Assembly (NCBI GenBank): GCA_946811695.1
Contig: OX328131.1
Coordinates: 14,286,289 to 14,350,288, forward strand
Source: Gonocerus acuteangulatus
Taxonomy: Eukaryota > Arthropoda > Insecta > Hemiptera > Coreidae
DNA: 64,000 nucleotides
Reading direction: 5' to 3'
Numbering within the stretch: the first letter of the stretch is position 1; each line of letters starts with the position of its first letter. Shown one piece after another: positions 9,876-20,230 of this stretch. The notes under the pieces were generated by a model that made no database searches, was not told the DNA's origin, and saw only the letters and a program-made list of their open reading frames with translations. The position numbers and the translations under genes are program-made.

Positions 9876-10589
9876 TATAAGTAGATTACATAGGTTTGTT
9901 GGGTGGACCTAAAGCATATTTATGTTCCTGAATTTGAGCAGAAGACTCTTTTTACTCCACTTTAGCACTGGGTTGATAGCCTACATGCATTCCCTAGCTT
10001 GGACTAGGGGGTGAACTTCAGAGTGCGAGGCCTTGTTCGTCCGAGGCCTTGTTCGGCGAGCATTGCGGGATATGCCTCCATGGCTAAAGATTTAATAGTG
10101 GGCTCCGTCTCTGTAGATTATTCCTTAATAAATATAACGATTAAAGTGGGAAAAGGCCTTTGTTTTCCTAATCTGACTTTCAGCATTCGAAAATTATAAT
10201 CAATAAGCCTGACAAACATTTCCTTAAATTATAAGTTGGTACAGTATAAACAGTAAGAAAATAAGGAAATTAATTGATCAAGCAGTCCTCGCTCCAGACT
10301 CAAGGAAAGTACAGGCCACCTAGCTCTAATTGGGGTGTTGATAATTTAAGTTTCTGCCAGAAAGTGGCTTTCCCGTGTTAATATGAAGTTTGTGGCGAGG
10401 AAAAGTATTCGATTTTACCGATAATCGGTATAAATGTATATACGGAGGGAAATTCATAAATATATTTCATCTTAAACACATTTCCCGTTCATTTCTCGTG
10501 TGCAAATAGTTTTACCGCTTAATAATAATTACATTTGTTATTTACTCCCAAAAATTGTAGCTAATCCTAATTTATGTTCCTACTTTCAG
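9876..10589. other. Rest of intron 2
   Basis: Intron 2 is 9589-10589 (1001 bp). Nothing further is recognised. It ends in a TTATGTTCCTACTTTCAG acceptor. Confidence 0.6.
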
Positions 10590-11860
10590 ACGAACGTAAG
10601 CCTTCTTGGAGATTTCTGCAAGGACGAAGTCCCTCGACTCTGTGACCACACTCTTCTAAGCAACAGTTCCAGATTCACTCGCCCGTGCTCGCCTTCCGAA
10701 AGCTACGTCTCCAGCGGGAGCGAGCTCACCCTGGAACAGACCCTGAAGCAAGGCTCCGTTCTCTTCCCGCTTGACTTCATGGTGCGCTACGAGTTCGTCG
10801 ACACTCTGCTTGAGGGCGTTCATTACAAAGGTTCCGACAATCCTTGCGATAGGGTCTTCACGTCTCCGTTGAGCGGTGGGAAGTTCCAGTCTCCTAGAAG
10901 TGTGTTTTACTACGGACGAGGTGGATCCCAGAACTTGAGCTGCGTTTTGAGATTCGAGCCTTCCCTTGGCGAAAGAGTCCAAATTACATTGACGAAGGCC
11001 AAATTCGGTGAAAGACCATGCACAACAAAACAAGACGCTCGTACGGGAAGGTGGCGCTGCGTTTACTCAAAGGCTTCTTCAGTGTCAGAACTCTGGATTT
11101 CTGAATATCCTTGGCCTGGTGTGCAACTTCCAAGAGATTGTCTCTGCTCCAAACTGTCCGATCCTCTAGTCATTACTACAATAACATCTTCAGCTGTAGA
11201 AGTGAACTTTACAATAACTTTAATGAACATAACTGAGGACTTCAATCATTTCAACTTCGAAGGCGAATACCGCTTCATATCTAGTCCTAACAGCGATGAA
11301 GTAGACAACTGCATCAGGATGAAGAAATCTAGAAGAGTCCGAGGATCCAGCGGTGACATATCCCTTCGAGGACCAGGCAAACAAGAAATCAACGAAGTCT
11401 TTGCAGAAAAGTTGACCGTAAGTGGCGTCTTCGATTCCGTCAGCTGCGAACAACACCCTTGGCTCATAGAACCCGATGACCACACCAACAACTTCCTGTT
11501 CCTCAAAGTCCGCGGATTCGAACTTCCGCCTAATCGGTGGAAAGGCGACAGCTTTCACTGCTCAACTTCCAACAGAATTATTGTCTATTCGGGAATTGAA
11601 ACAAGGAAGCCGAAGGTCATCTGTCCGATGGAAGGTCAGCCTTATGGGAACAACCACGTCGTCGAAATATTCTCCGACGGTTGGAATCACAGCACTTCGA
11701 TTTCCATCCTAAACCCGAGCACGAGATCTTTTGTCGTCGATTTCTTGGAGAAAGAAAACGCCAACTACGTCGTCTCTTGGATGGAAGTCTCGAAGCGACC
11801 ACTTCTGACTGCAACATCATCTTTCGTCATGTCTTCTACAACGATAGACTGTCCTCACAG
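10590..11860 (+). CDS. CUB/LDLa membrane protein, large third visible exon
   Basis: 1271 bases: 423 codons plus two bases (partial residues 99-521), from acceptor ...CTTTCAG|ACG to donor CACAG|GTAACT. It completes the first CUB module (GDFCKDEVPRLC, then RPCSPSESYVSSGSELTLE) and carries two further CUB-like modules: NPCDRVFTSPLSGGKFQSP...LSCVLRF and SCEQHPWLIEPDDHTNNFLF...FHCSTSNRIIVYSGIE. Potential N-glycosylation sites include NVS, NSS, NLS, NFT, NIT and NHS. It ends in TIDC, the first cysteine of an LDLa module finished by the exon at 26836. The exon is distinctly more GC-rich than its surroundings. The open frame extends to 10500 on the left, but 10500-10589 has intron character and lies before the acceptor. 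An extracellular receptor role is inferred from the domains. The combination resembles the CUB-LDL transmembrane proteins of insects such as Drosophila Loaf, but I cannot confirm orthology. Confidence 0.92.
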
Positions 11861-12458
11861 GTAACTACTTCTTATATTAAAATTATCTTCTTTGTTGTAT
11901 ACTATAGTAGAGCAACTGTACCTTGGCCAAAGTCTGTAGAATAATATATTCAACAAATATACAATGGCGCAATACAAAAAACATCCTTCAGCAACGGAAT
12001 CACAATATTCCTCCAGTCCCTCAAGTTTCGAATCTTAAATCTACTTGGTAATTGCATTCTTTATATTTGTTTTATAAATGTTTGTGACTTAAGATTTTTA
12101 TTTAATCAAAGAAAAAGCGAAAATATATAGGTTTCTGCATACTGATTGGCCAAGATAAAGCGGCTAACTATAACCATGCCACGTTTCTGTCACTAAATAA
12201 GAATGTTTAGTTTCTTGAAATTCATTATTAGTGTATTTGTTCGCCCTTTAGATTGCACCATAGACTAACAAGTGGAAAATAGTCCGAACGTAGGCTAAGT
12301 GATCTTATCCACTGATCCAGTGGCTTGGACCACTATGCTCCAGCCAAAGTGGGTCGGTCCCCAGGCCATTTACGGACAGCTTGTGTACTATATATATTTA
12401 GTTTTTAGGGTATCATCAATTGAGATTAATAAAGAAACAAATGTTAGGTGTAAAGTTA
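11861..12458. other. Start of intron 3, nothing recognised
   Basis: Intron 3 runs from 11861 to 26835 (14,975 bp) and is a nest of transposable elements. This first part shows no recognisable feature. Confidence 0.5.
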
Positions 12459-12847
12459 AGCAGGCCATACACGTTTCTATTTGCAGTACGACTTAGTAGG
12501 ACTACTAGTTGGATAGTTGAATCCACTCATGCTCCCACTTGGTATCCAATTTGCGATCCAACTTTAGTCCTAGTCTGTTCTCACGACTGCGTACGTTGCT
12601 CATGAGAAAAATGCATCGAGCTAAGTTTTACGACTTTGATCCGACTCCCCCACTCACACTCCAACTCCGTCGCCAGTCGGATGTCGGACCTTCGAGTCGT
12701 CCCTGTAGTGTTCCGACTAGAAATGTCCCGAATCGTCGAACTAGACTTCCAACAATCCAAACAAGCCTATTCACAACCCGACTTGTGGTCCAACTTCGGA
12801 AGTTCAACCAAAAATCGTACGGAAAATCGGAACGTGAGTGGCCTGCT
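12459..12847. mobile_element. MITE with TTA target duplication
   Basis: The ends are inverted repeats: AGCAGGCCATACACGTTTC at the left, and GGAACGTGAGTGGCCTGCT at the right. TTA flanks both sides (12456-12458 and 12848-12850), the 3-bp TWA duplication typical of PIF/Harbinger elements. 389 bp, non-coding. Confidence 0.75.
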
Positions 12848-12850
12848 TTA

Positions 12851-13335
12851 GGGTGCACCTACACTGGACCCGTTCCGATCCGATCCGATAGCCACCGACT
12901 GTCGGAAGAAAAACAAACACATGCATCTCAATGGAGGTGCTTACATTGGTCCCGACCCGATCCAATCCAACGGCCACCGATTCTTGGCCATTCAAACTTG
13001 TCTGTTTCTGGACCGATGTCGGACCGACAAAGCAAAATGGCGCCAACCCACATTTAGTGTTTCAAAGAGGTCTACAGGTTCTAAATCTTAACCGATTTCA
13101 ATGCATTTTTTTTTTTATATCAAAGAAAATATTATTTAGAACAACTTTGTCAATTCACATTTTTGTTTCCCTTGTTTATAAAATTGCGTGGAAAGATGTT
13201 TATAACCTTCTAGTTGCCTTTCTTATAAATCATTTTAAAATATGAATGCCAATACTTCTCTTACCTCCAACATTCAACCTAATCGAAGGTTTCTATGCTT
13301 ATTAGGTGGTATTTCTGTATCGATGGTATCAAATT
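12851..13335 (+). repeat. Dispersed repeat D, copy 1
   Basis: Starts immediately after the TTA with GGGTGCACCTACACTGGACC and GATCCGATCCGATAGCCACC. It then matches 24385-24840: GGAAGAAAAACAAACAC, GGTCTACAG, AATCTTAACC, TTTCAATGC, a T run, and TTTCTATGCTTATTAGGTGG. The 5' end looks like a TIR terminus (compare the right end of copy 2), but no matching right TIR was found here. Part of it also recurs near 55024-55165. Confidence 0.65.
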
Positions 13336-14150
13336 ACATAGTAAAATCACTGGCGGGCCTATTCTAAACAAGACCCAGTTATTATAAGTAATGTGATTTT
13401 AATGTTTTTTTAGCCATTTTAACTATAAAAATCGTTCCATCTTAATGGGTCTTTTACTCCAGACCCAAATTGTAAAATTCATTACTAACTGTGTCTTACA
13501 AATATAAAAGAGCAAATGAATTATGCTTATTTTGTACTTATAAATGTCATTTTTGTGACATTTTTCCTCTGTTGGTCCTGCATTACGGGGTTTTTTATTA
13601 GTTTTTTTTTTTTTTTTTTTTTAAGTTATTGTTTTATTTACAAGAGACACTAATGTCTCTTCTAACCCCGAAAACAAGTACTGGATGTAAGGACTGACTA
13701 TATAAGAAAATCTTCTCCACCGTATGCCAAAGCCGCAATGTCATAGTAGGAACATAATCGGTTGCCCAGATCCCTTTATAATCCTCCAACCCATTCATGC
13801 GGTATCAATATAATAAATTATAATGAACCCACCGGAATTTTAAATAATATTTAAACGATAAGACTGACATTCGAATATCCATGAGCCCACATTACTGGCA
13901 CCGCGAGCAAAAGCCAACAAGAGAAGTGTTCGACAGTTCCAATTCTGAAGCAAGTTATCGATCCATATCAACCACCTGCGAATGACAGCTCAGTTACAAT
14001 GACATAGCCAGAGCATTTCGCTTTTAGCCCTTCTTCATTCTAGAAATTCATTCAAACCAAAAGACAAAACAACTATTTAATCACTCGAAAATACATTTTT
14101 CTAAAATATTTCATAACTTACAAGGATTGATGATTTAATTTTATTTATAA
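13336..14150. other. Intron 3, non-coding
   Basis: AT-rich with a T run at about 13602-13622. No recognisable gene or terminal repeats. Confidence 0.4.
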
Positions 14151-14746
14151 CTAGCTGTTACCCGGCGTGCAATGCTACACCTAGTTTCTGCCTTTGACTC
14201 TACCAGTATCAAAATCTACCTGTATTCCCAGTTACGTCGAAATCGGTCAAACGGTGTGAATTTGTTTATATCTGTCTAGATGTAGTTCGTGAGGCAGCCA
14301 ACAGAGGCCAACACCAAATCAGTTCTGAAAAAAAAAAACGACAGAGGCCAGTGAATATATAGCTCTTATCAACGAAAAGCCAGCACTCCTTAGTTAGACA
14401 GTGACTGTTGAAATAAAATTGAAATAAACTGCATTACATGATTATATAATGATGTAAAGTCATCAATGAGTTTGAGTTATAAATAAATACGATTATTCAA
14501 AGTGGGTGTCGATTCAAAATGTCCGTCACAATCTGAATGGTTCAGTGTAGCCAATTTTTCTTGAACAAAACATTTGACCTTTTGACCAAATTTTGGAATT
14601 TGACTATTTTGGCCTAGCCTTGGAGATTTCCCGTACCAAGACCTACCTGTGTGCCAAGTTTGGTCAAAATCAGTCAAACGTTGTAGATTTTTATAAGGAA
14701 CGAACAGAAAAACAGAAAAAACGGACAAACAGACAGACACGTGATT

Positions 14747-14804
<58 letters not shown>
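14151..14804 (-). mobile_element. Non-autonomous Helitron with (TA)n at its 5' end
   Basis: The 3' terminus in minus orientation is GCCGGGTAACAGCTAG followed by T. The 5' side reads (TA)n then TGTAAATCACGTGTCTGTCTG. The TC start is lost in or beyond the TA tract (14749-14804). The interior shares blocks with the copies at 1407, 18182 and 36340, including TTACATGATTATATAATGATG and AACAGTCACTGTCTAACTAA (opposite strand). Confidence 0.72.
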
Positions 14805-14805
<1 letters not shown>

Positions 14806-14898
14806 CAAAAAGGATGGCCAACAAAAAGAAACGAGATCCCTGCAAAAAACATAATATAAATTTCAACTCGTAGAAACTGCGACATTGAGCACATTTCC

Positions 14899-14902
<4 letters not shown>

Positions 14903-14948
<46 letters not shown>

Positions 14949-14985
14949 GCGCATCTACATCTAGGTCATTAGCGCCACATTTCCG
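14903..14985 (-). repeat. SINE family 1 3' end with poly(A)
   Basis: A run of about 40 T is followed by ATGGCGCATCTACATCTAGG and TCATTAGCGCC. Read on the minus strand this is GGCGCTAATGACC...GCGCC plus poly(A), the 3' stem-loop shared by SINEs at 26300, 33446, 38010, 52815 and 54917. The tRNA-like head is absent. Confidence 0.65.
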
Positions 14986-15281
14986 TTCTTATTCCTAATG
15001 TAATTTGGAAAGCTTTGAATAAAAACAGTAAATGGTATGACTCATTCTTTCTGTAAAAATGTAAACACATATAAAGTGTAAAATTAAATCTCATGTACAT
15101 TTTTCAATTCAACAAACCCTTCAGCTTACGTTTCCTTTAATTACTTGTGCATCAGCGCATATCCTTATTGGAAAGAGTTTCCTGTCTAAATTTCTTCATC
15201 AGTTCCATACAATCACAATGGATTCGTCAGACCTGAGTCCAGTTCTTGTGATAAGTTCGGCTTTTTTATTTATTAAAAGTA
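14986..15281. other. Intron 3, nothing recognised
   Basis: No feature supported. Confidence 0.4.
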
Positions 15282-15612
15282 AAAAAAAAGGCCGACTCGC
15301 AGGAACTGCGTCATCTTACCTCGGTAGCGTTCATAATTATTACTTTGTTTACATCAATCGTGAAACACCAATCCTTTACTGCAAACGTAACCAAAATATA
15401 AGCATCTTTGTTTGTATGAATTTCAAACCTGTAGAAAATATTTTAACTGAATCCCATGACTCTAATTATCCAAACCAAAAACTTGATTCAACAAGTATTT
15501 TTACACTTTTCTCGAAAACGGTTAAAGCTATTGCCTTAAAAATGATTTCATTCGTTTTCCTAGGCCAAGAAGCCTATAAAACCTCCAAGCATATCGTCGA
15601 TACAAATGCAAA
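15282..15612 (-). mobile_element. Family A element, 3' half, inverted
   Basis: Begins AAAAAGGCCGACTCGCAGGAACTGCGTCATCTTA, i.e. the minus-strand family A 3' terminus, and continues with sequence matching the interior of the copies at 44.7-46.0 and 58.6-60.1 kb (CATTCGTTTTCCTAGGCCAA; TAAAGCTATTGCCTTAAAAA). The 5' half with (TA)n and the GGTTCCTCCCT hairpin is missing. Confidence 0.65.
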
Positions 15613-15840
15613 GTATCGAATGTGAAAATCACCACATTCCAGAGTGAAAAAACTTTTATGTATTAATTTGCTTTTGGACAGCAAATAGTTGGCAGATTAG
15701 ACAATTTGGCAGTGGTTACTTTCCCCTTTCACTGAGTGGACTTAAATTTGAGAGTTTGCCGTCCATCAGTCCGACAGCAATCAGTAAAGATTTAACATGA
15801 AAAATGCATTTTTTCACATTCGATACTCTGCATTTATATG
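15594..15840. repeat. Inverted repeat pair around about 180 bp
   Basis: GATACAAATGCAAAGTATCG plus AATGTGAAAA (15598-15628) is inverted at about 15808-15838 as TTTTCACATTCGATACTCTG plus CATTTATAT. It could be the ends of a small foldback element. No target duplication recognised. Confidence 0.5.
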
Positions 15841-15958
15841 TGATGATGATATGATATGATGTAAGCGTAACGATTTCCTTCGCGCGACGTTCTTTTCCAC
15901 AACTTTACCAGAATGTCAAGAGCTAACTAAAAATTGAAATAAAATTTGATGTTATCTC

Positions 15959-16012
15959 ATACTTGTCTATTGTCTCATACATAGTACCTTGTATGAGACA
16001 ATAGACAAGTAT
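15959..16012. repeat. Perfect 23-bp inverted repeat (hairpin), 8-base loop
   Basis: The left arm 15959-15981 starts ATACTTGTCTATTGTCTC and the right arm 15990-16012 is its exact reverse complement. The loop is TAGTACCT. It lies 19 bases before the ATG of the CARD-like fragment. Confidence 0.95.
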
Positions 16013-16031
16013 TTAGAGTCAGTTGTTTGTC

Positions 16032-16260
16032 ATGGAAGAAAAGCACAGACAAGGTATTATTTCTCTTCAAGATGTAATTATAAAGCACATGAGCGACGAA
16101 TATGTTTCTCAAAAGGTATTAGAGTTCTTAATGAATGGATGCTCAATAAAATATTGAATACTCCTGGAGGCTTTGAAGATAAAAAGAGACGATTTGTTAC
16201 AATGTTGCCAAAACGCTGTCCTGCTGCTTATGAAATATTTTTAAACGTATTGTTTTTTTT
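16032..16260 (+). pseudogene. CARD-domain (death-fold) gene fragment, frameshifted
   Basis: The ATG at 16032 opens a frame reading MEEKHRQGIISLQDVIIKHM, then SDEYVSQKVLEFLMNG before a stop. In another frame from about 16138 the sequence continues MLNKILNTPGGFEDKKRRF and VTMLPKRCPAAYEIFLNVL. Joined across one frame change these give the layout of a caspase recruitment domain: an N-terminal M-E-x-x-H-R helix, then L-x-x-G-x-L, then R-R-F-x-x-MLPKRxPxAYExFLxxL, a close relative of the LP-RGP-AF--FL motif of RAIDD/caspase-2-type CARDs. It stops at a poly-T/CAG tract with nothing downstream resembling a caspase. A second copy of the first part is at 17410-17503. It lies inside intron 3 on the same strand. 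Probably a dead duplicate; alternatively an exon or an expressed gene with a sequencing error. Confidence 0.68.
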
Positions 16261-16425
16261 TTGTTTTTTTTCAGGGTATAAACACAAAATGAAATAGACA
16301 ATTACTTTATTCCATTATAATGCTTTGGAATATAAACATTGTAGTTAAAATAAAATTGCTTTTTGTATGTTGATCAGCTATTGTATTATTTAGATACCTC
16401 TCTGAATGGATGATTTATTTATTTA

Positions 16426-16464
16426 TCTACCTATATAAAAATCACGTGTCTGTCTGTTAAATGA
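16426..16464 (+). mobile_element. Helitron 5' terminus remnant
   Basis: TCTACCTATATAAAAATCAC followed by GTGTCTGTCTGTT, preceded by A, matches the 5' end of the complete Helitron at 34710. Sequence after about 16464 no longer matches, so only the end remains or the rest has diverged. Confidence 0.55.
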
Positions 16465-17409
16465 TAAATATCTGATACATGATGGCACATAGCACAGGTT
16501 AATTTGACGTTACATAAACTTAGGTACCTTAGCAGGTTTAATCGAAGCCACTGAAAATTATTTCGTTGATTGAATACACAATAGAATTTGCTAAAATAAA
16601 ATGTCAAATTAGTTAATCACAAAAGATTATGACGTTATTTTACTTTCGGAATGTAGCTCGTCTGAAAAGATTTAATATTCCCAAGAACTATATATGAAAC
16701 TTGTCTAGATTCCTCTTTTAGCTTTGTCCTCAACTATGTCTAGATTTGTCGTAAATCATAGGATAGTCTAAAGTCTGAAAAGATTTATTGCCTTCTAGAT
16801 CGAGGGCAAAGAAAGCATCCTTGTATGTTCCAAGGAATCTCTGGTGGTTGGATATTCTTATATCTGGGCGGGATATATCATCTTATATTTCTAATTTGGT
16901 TTAGTTTTTACCGACGACTATAACTTTTCTAAGGAGCTTCAATAGATTTGTGGACCTTTCCCACTGCACAAATCATAGTTATTGCCAATTTAGTCGAGAA
17001 ATATTATGTAAATGTAGATGAGGTTTTGAATATTTAATTATAAGTAGTATGTATAATGCGGGTTCTGCATGTGCGAGGATTTAGGGCTGGGCGGGGTGGG
17101 GAAAATTTTGGCGGGCGGGGGGTGGTACAGGAAGGGGCAGGGTTTGCTTTTACCCGCACAGCATCTATGACACTTTGTTTACTTGTAACACTTGTTCGTC
17201 GAGATTTGATCTAATTAATCTTATCCGTGTCTCGGGGAATCTTTATAATTGTTGCACTTGTAACATCTAATTAGGTCAGCTGTCCTCATTGCTAATTAGT
17301 CAGCTGCTTCTGAATATTTTATACCCAACAGTTCTTCACTAATCAGTTTGTTTATTTACACTTGTTCGTGCGGGCAGCGTCAGGTGCATCCCGTACTATT
17401 TTCTTTTTA
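16465..17409. other. Intron 3, non-coding
   Basis: No gene recognised. A G-rich patch at about 17087-17145 (GGGCGGGGTGGGG) stands out. TTTTCTTTTTAG just before 17411 looks like a splice acceptor. Confidence 0.4.
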
Positions 17410-17503
17410 GCATTTAGAGTCAGTTGTTTGTCATGGAAGAAACGCACAGACAAGGTATTATTTCTCTACAAGATGTAATTATATAGCACCTGAGCGACGA
17501 ATC
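17410..17503 (+). pseudogene. Second, truncated copy of the CARD fragment 5' end
   Basis: About 90 bases match 16012-16101 with few differences, from TTTAGAGTCAGTTGTTTGTC through the ATG to GAGCGACGAAT. The reading METHRQ-type start becomes MEETHRQGIISLQDVII and then hits TAG. It ends exactly where repeat C copy 1 begins. Sequence preceding it (TTTTCTTTTTAG) differs from the hairpin that precedes copy 1. Confidence 0.7.
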
Positions 17504-17755
17504 TAGGCGCACGGTAGGGCGTCAGGCCAAGTTCCGGCCTACGCATACTGTGTGTATATTACAGGTGGTCTTAGAGCCGATTTGTACCCTCTCATACCTT
17601 TGAACCAGGTAAAGATAAAGTTATGAAATTTTACACAGGTATTATACTACTAGATGTGAGTAAAACTGGAAATTTTCATAATTCTACATCGAATAGTTTC
17701 TGAGATATAAGCGATCGAAAATCGGGATTTATAGGACTCACTCACTCTTTAAACT
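17504..17755 (+). repeat. Dispersed repeat C, copy 1
   Basis: Starts TCTAGGCGCACGG and matches 18182-18423 nearly base for base (CAGGCCAAGTTCCGGCCTAC; GGTAAAGATAAAGTTATGAA; ATAAGCGATCGAAAATCGGG; GACTCACTCACTC), then diverges. Both copies are preceded by A and start with TC, compatible with a Helitron 5' end. Confidence 0.8.
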
Positions 17756-18181
17756 TGGCTTTAAACTCTCATTCTTAAACTTGGCAATGTTTTTTTTGTG
17801 CCGAAATTATCTTTAGAGAGAAAACTAAACATTTCCAAGTTTAAGATTATACCTGGTTGAGGAAAGTGATATTTTAGTAACTGGATATAAGTATTTTTAT
17901 TGTTGTTTTTAAAGGTCAGTTGAAGTGTCTTTACTGTTCTTAGTAAGTAACTATGAGGTCTTCCAAGTAATGAACTTGGATATTTCTTTCTTGTATCATC
18001 TCTTGTATTGGCAAATATTTTTGGTTGAATTAATACACAAACTCATAATACTTTTTTGGAGTGTAGAATGGTAAGGCGTTTTTGGCGGGTTTTAGGAGGG
18101 GATATTTTTGAGGAAGGGAGTGTTTCTTTGTGGGGGCAGGAACTTGGCCTCTATTTCACATTTATTTTTTTTTTTTTGAGA
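17756..18181. other. Intron 3, spacer between repeat C copies
   Basis: No feature recognised; ends in a T-rich run before copy 2. Confidence 0.4.
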
Positions 18182-19687
18182 TCTAGGCGCACGGCAGTGC
18201 GCCAGGCCAAGTTCCGGCCTACGCATACTGTGCGTATATTACAGGCGGTCTTAGAGCCGATTTGTAGCCTGTCATAACTTTGAACCAGGTAAAGATAAAG
18301 TTATGAAATTTTACACAGGTATTATACTACTAGATGTGAGTAAAACTGAAAATTTTCATAATTCTACATCGAATAGTTTCTGAGATATAAGCGATCGAAA
18401 ATCGGGATTTATAGGACTCACTCACTCACTGACTCATCAAAATTATTAGGCACTTCCCATGATGCTAGAGACTTGAAATTTTGCATGAAGATAGATATGA
18501 AGACTTTATTAAAGGAAAAAATCGAAAAATCGCGAAAAGTTGCTTTTGACTCCGCTTCCGGGGCGGGGGCGTGCCAGTTTTGTACATCCTTCGGAAACCC
18601 ATCATTCCGTCCGAAACCCATGATGTGGGGTATCAAATGAATTGTCTCGGTATGAAGAACCTATATTTGATGTTTTAAGAAACAATTAGACACATATAGG
18701 CTCGGTAAAAATCTTATACCAGCTGTCTGTCTGTCTGTTTGTTCCTTATACAAATACACACCGTTTGACCGATTTTGACAAAATTTGACACACATTTCGG
18801 TCTTTCTCCGAGTAGTTTCATAGGCTAGTCAAAATCGTCTATCAGCTGTCTGTCTGCATGTTTTTTCCTTACACAAATTCACTCCATTTGACCGATTTTG
18901 ACCAAACTTGGCACACAGGTAGGCCTTGGTCCGGGGAATGCACTAGGCTAGGTAAAAAAGGTCTTTTAGCTGTCTGTCTGTATGTTTGTTCCTTATACAA
19001 ATTCACACCGTTTGGCCTATTTTGACCAAACTTGGCACGCAGGTAGGTCTTGATACGGGAGTGTCATATTACCTATGACGTTTTCTACTTTTTGTTCCAT
19101 CGAAATGCCATCATTGCGTCTGTCTGTTTGCCCATTTATCTGTTTGTTCCTTATACAAATCTACACCGTTTGACCGATTTTGACCTAACTTGGCACACAG
19201 ATAGGCCTGGATACGGAAAATCGCCTAGGATAGGTCAAAATAGTCAAATTTCAAAATTTCGTCAAAAGTTTTGTTTAAGAAAAATTGGCTACACTGAACC
19301 ATTCAGATTCTGACGGCCATTTTGAACCGACAGCAATTTTGAATAATGTGTAAATTTTTTTTGTTGATGAGTTTACATCATTATATAATCATGTAATGGA
19401 GTTTATTTCAATTTTATATCAACAGTCACTGTCTAACTAAGGAGAGCGGGGCATTCATTGATAAGAGGCTATCTACTCGCAGACTGGTGGTGCTGTTCTT
19501 TGTCGGCTTTTTTATGAATTGCTCTGGTGCTGGCCTCTGTTGGCTGTTTTACGAATTACTAGACAGATATAAACAAATTCACATCGTTTGACCGATTTTG
19601 ACGTAACTGGGTATACAGGTAAATCTTGATACGAGGAGAGTCATAGGCAGCAAGTGAGTGTAGCATGGCACACTGGGTAACAGCTAG
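18182..19687 (+). mobile_element. Probable Helitron joining repeat C to a Helitron 3' end
   Basis: The 5' part (TCTAGGCGCACGG..., preceded by A) is repeat C copy 2. From about 18715 it carries four to five degenerate repeats of about 120 bases, each with CTGTCTGT, GTTCCTTATACAAAT and GACCGATTTTGACC plus TTGGCACACAGGTAGG. The tail holds TTACATCATTATATAATCATG and AACAGTCACTGTCTAACTAA, and ends TGGGTAACAGCTAG at 19687 followed by T. The 3' end is a clear Helitron terminus. Whether the 5' part belongs to the same insertion is inferred. Confidence 0.6.
18186..18235 (+). other. Three contiguous stem-loops at the head of repeat C copy 2
   Basis: GGCGCAC-GGCA-GTGCGCC (18186-18203), AGGCC-AAGTTCC-GGCCT (18204-18220) and ACGCA-TACTG-TGCGT (18221-18235) are perfect hairpins with no unpaired base between them. 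In copy 1 (from 17508) the second is intact and the other two carry substitutions. Confidence 0.85.
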
Positions 19688-19822
19688 TTCATTATAAGTG
19701 ATCGCTTCTACTGCGATTTCACTCCTTCAAGATGGTGCCTGTATGGTCAAATGAACCAGCACTAAGATGATTATTCTATTCAAGTATTTCCATAACCAGA
19801 GGTACGGAAATGCCTGTTATAC

Positions 19823-19909
19823 GCCTGGAAGCCTCTGGTTATTCAGCAGATGCCTGGAAGCCTCTGGTTATTCAGCAGATGCCTGGAAGCCTCTGGTTAT
19901 TCAGCAGAT
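19823..19909 (+). repeat. 29-bp tandem repeat, three exact copies
   Basis: GCCTGGAAGCCTCTGGTTAT plus TCAGCAGAT is repeated at 19823, 19852 and 19881. Confidence 0.93.
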
Positions 19910-19913
19910 GTCT

Positions 19914-20230
19914 TCATATGCGAGTGTATAGTTTAGTGTCCTGCAAGTAAGAAAGTATTGTGTTTATGTAGTGGCTGATGTCCCTCAACAATTCATAAAT
20001 GTCATGTGGTATATTTAGGTTTTGTCGTCTTCTGCACTCCGTAAGTAGGTGTTTTACAGTAAAGTCTGTATTGCATATATCACAAATTGGTTTGTCAAGT
20101 CTTGTCAAGAGGTATTCCTGTGTTAGTCTTGTGTGGCCAATTCGGAGTCGAGCAAGTACAATTTCTTCTCGTCTGTCGTCTGAGTAGCTTTATGCCCACT
20201 CCTGAGTAGTAGTTTTAATTGTACGTAATT
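19914..20230 (-). pseudogene. LINE ORF2 C-terminal (RNase H end / CCHC-like) fragment
   Basis: The minus strand reads REEIVLARLRIGHTRLTQEY, LLTRLDKPICDICNTDFTV, KHLLTECRRRQNLNIPHDIY. The R-x-GHTRLT...C-x-x-C...T-x-x-H-x-L-x-EC pattern is diagnostic of the end of the RNase H-bearing ORF2 in I/Jockey-like LINEs. Upstream, TQEW and one stop are followed by SYSDDRREE, consistent with the same frame. Only this 3' part remains. Confidence 0.82.

Noticed and set aside
10500..10589. Treating the open frame from 10500 as the gene start
   Set aside because: AT-rich intron sequence before a good acceptor at 10589; the exon at 9432-9588 joins in phase and completes the CUB domain.
10656..11558. Minus-strand frames opposite the third exon
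   Set aside because: Shadows of the CUB-encoding exon; no domain of their own.
16233..16275. A 28-base intron (GTATTG...TTTCAG) in the CARD fragment
   Set aside because: Too short for a normal intron and it consists of a T run; GT and AG are likely chance.
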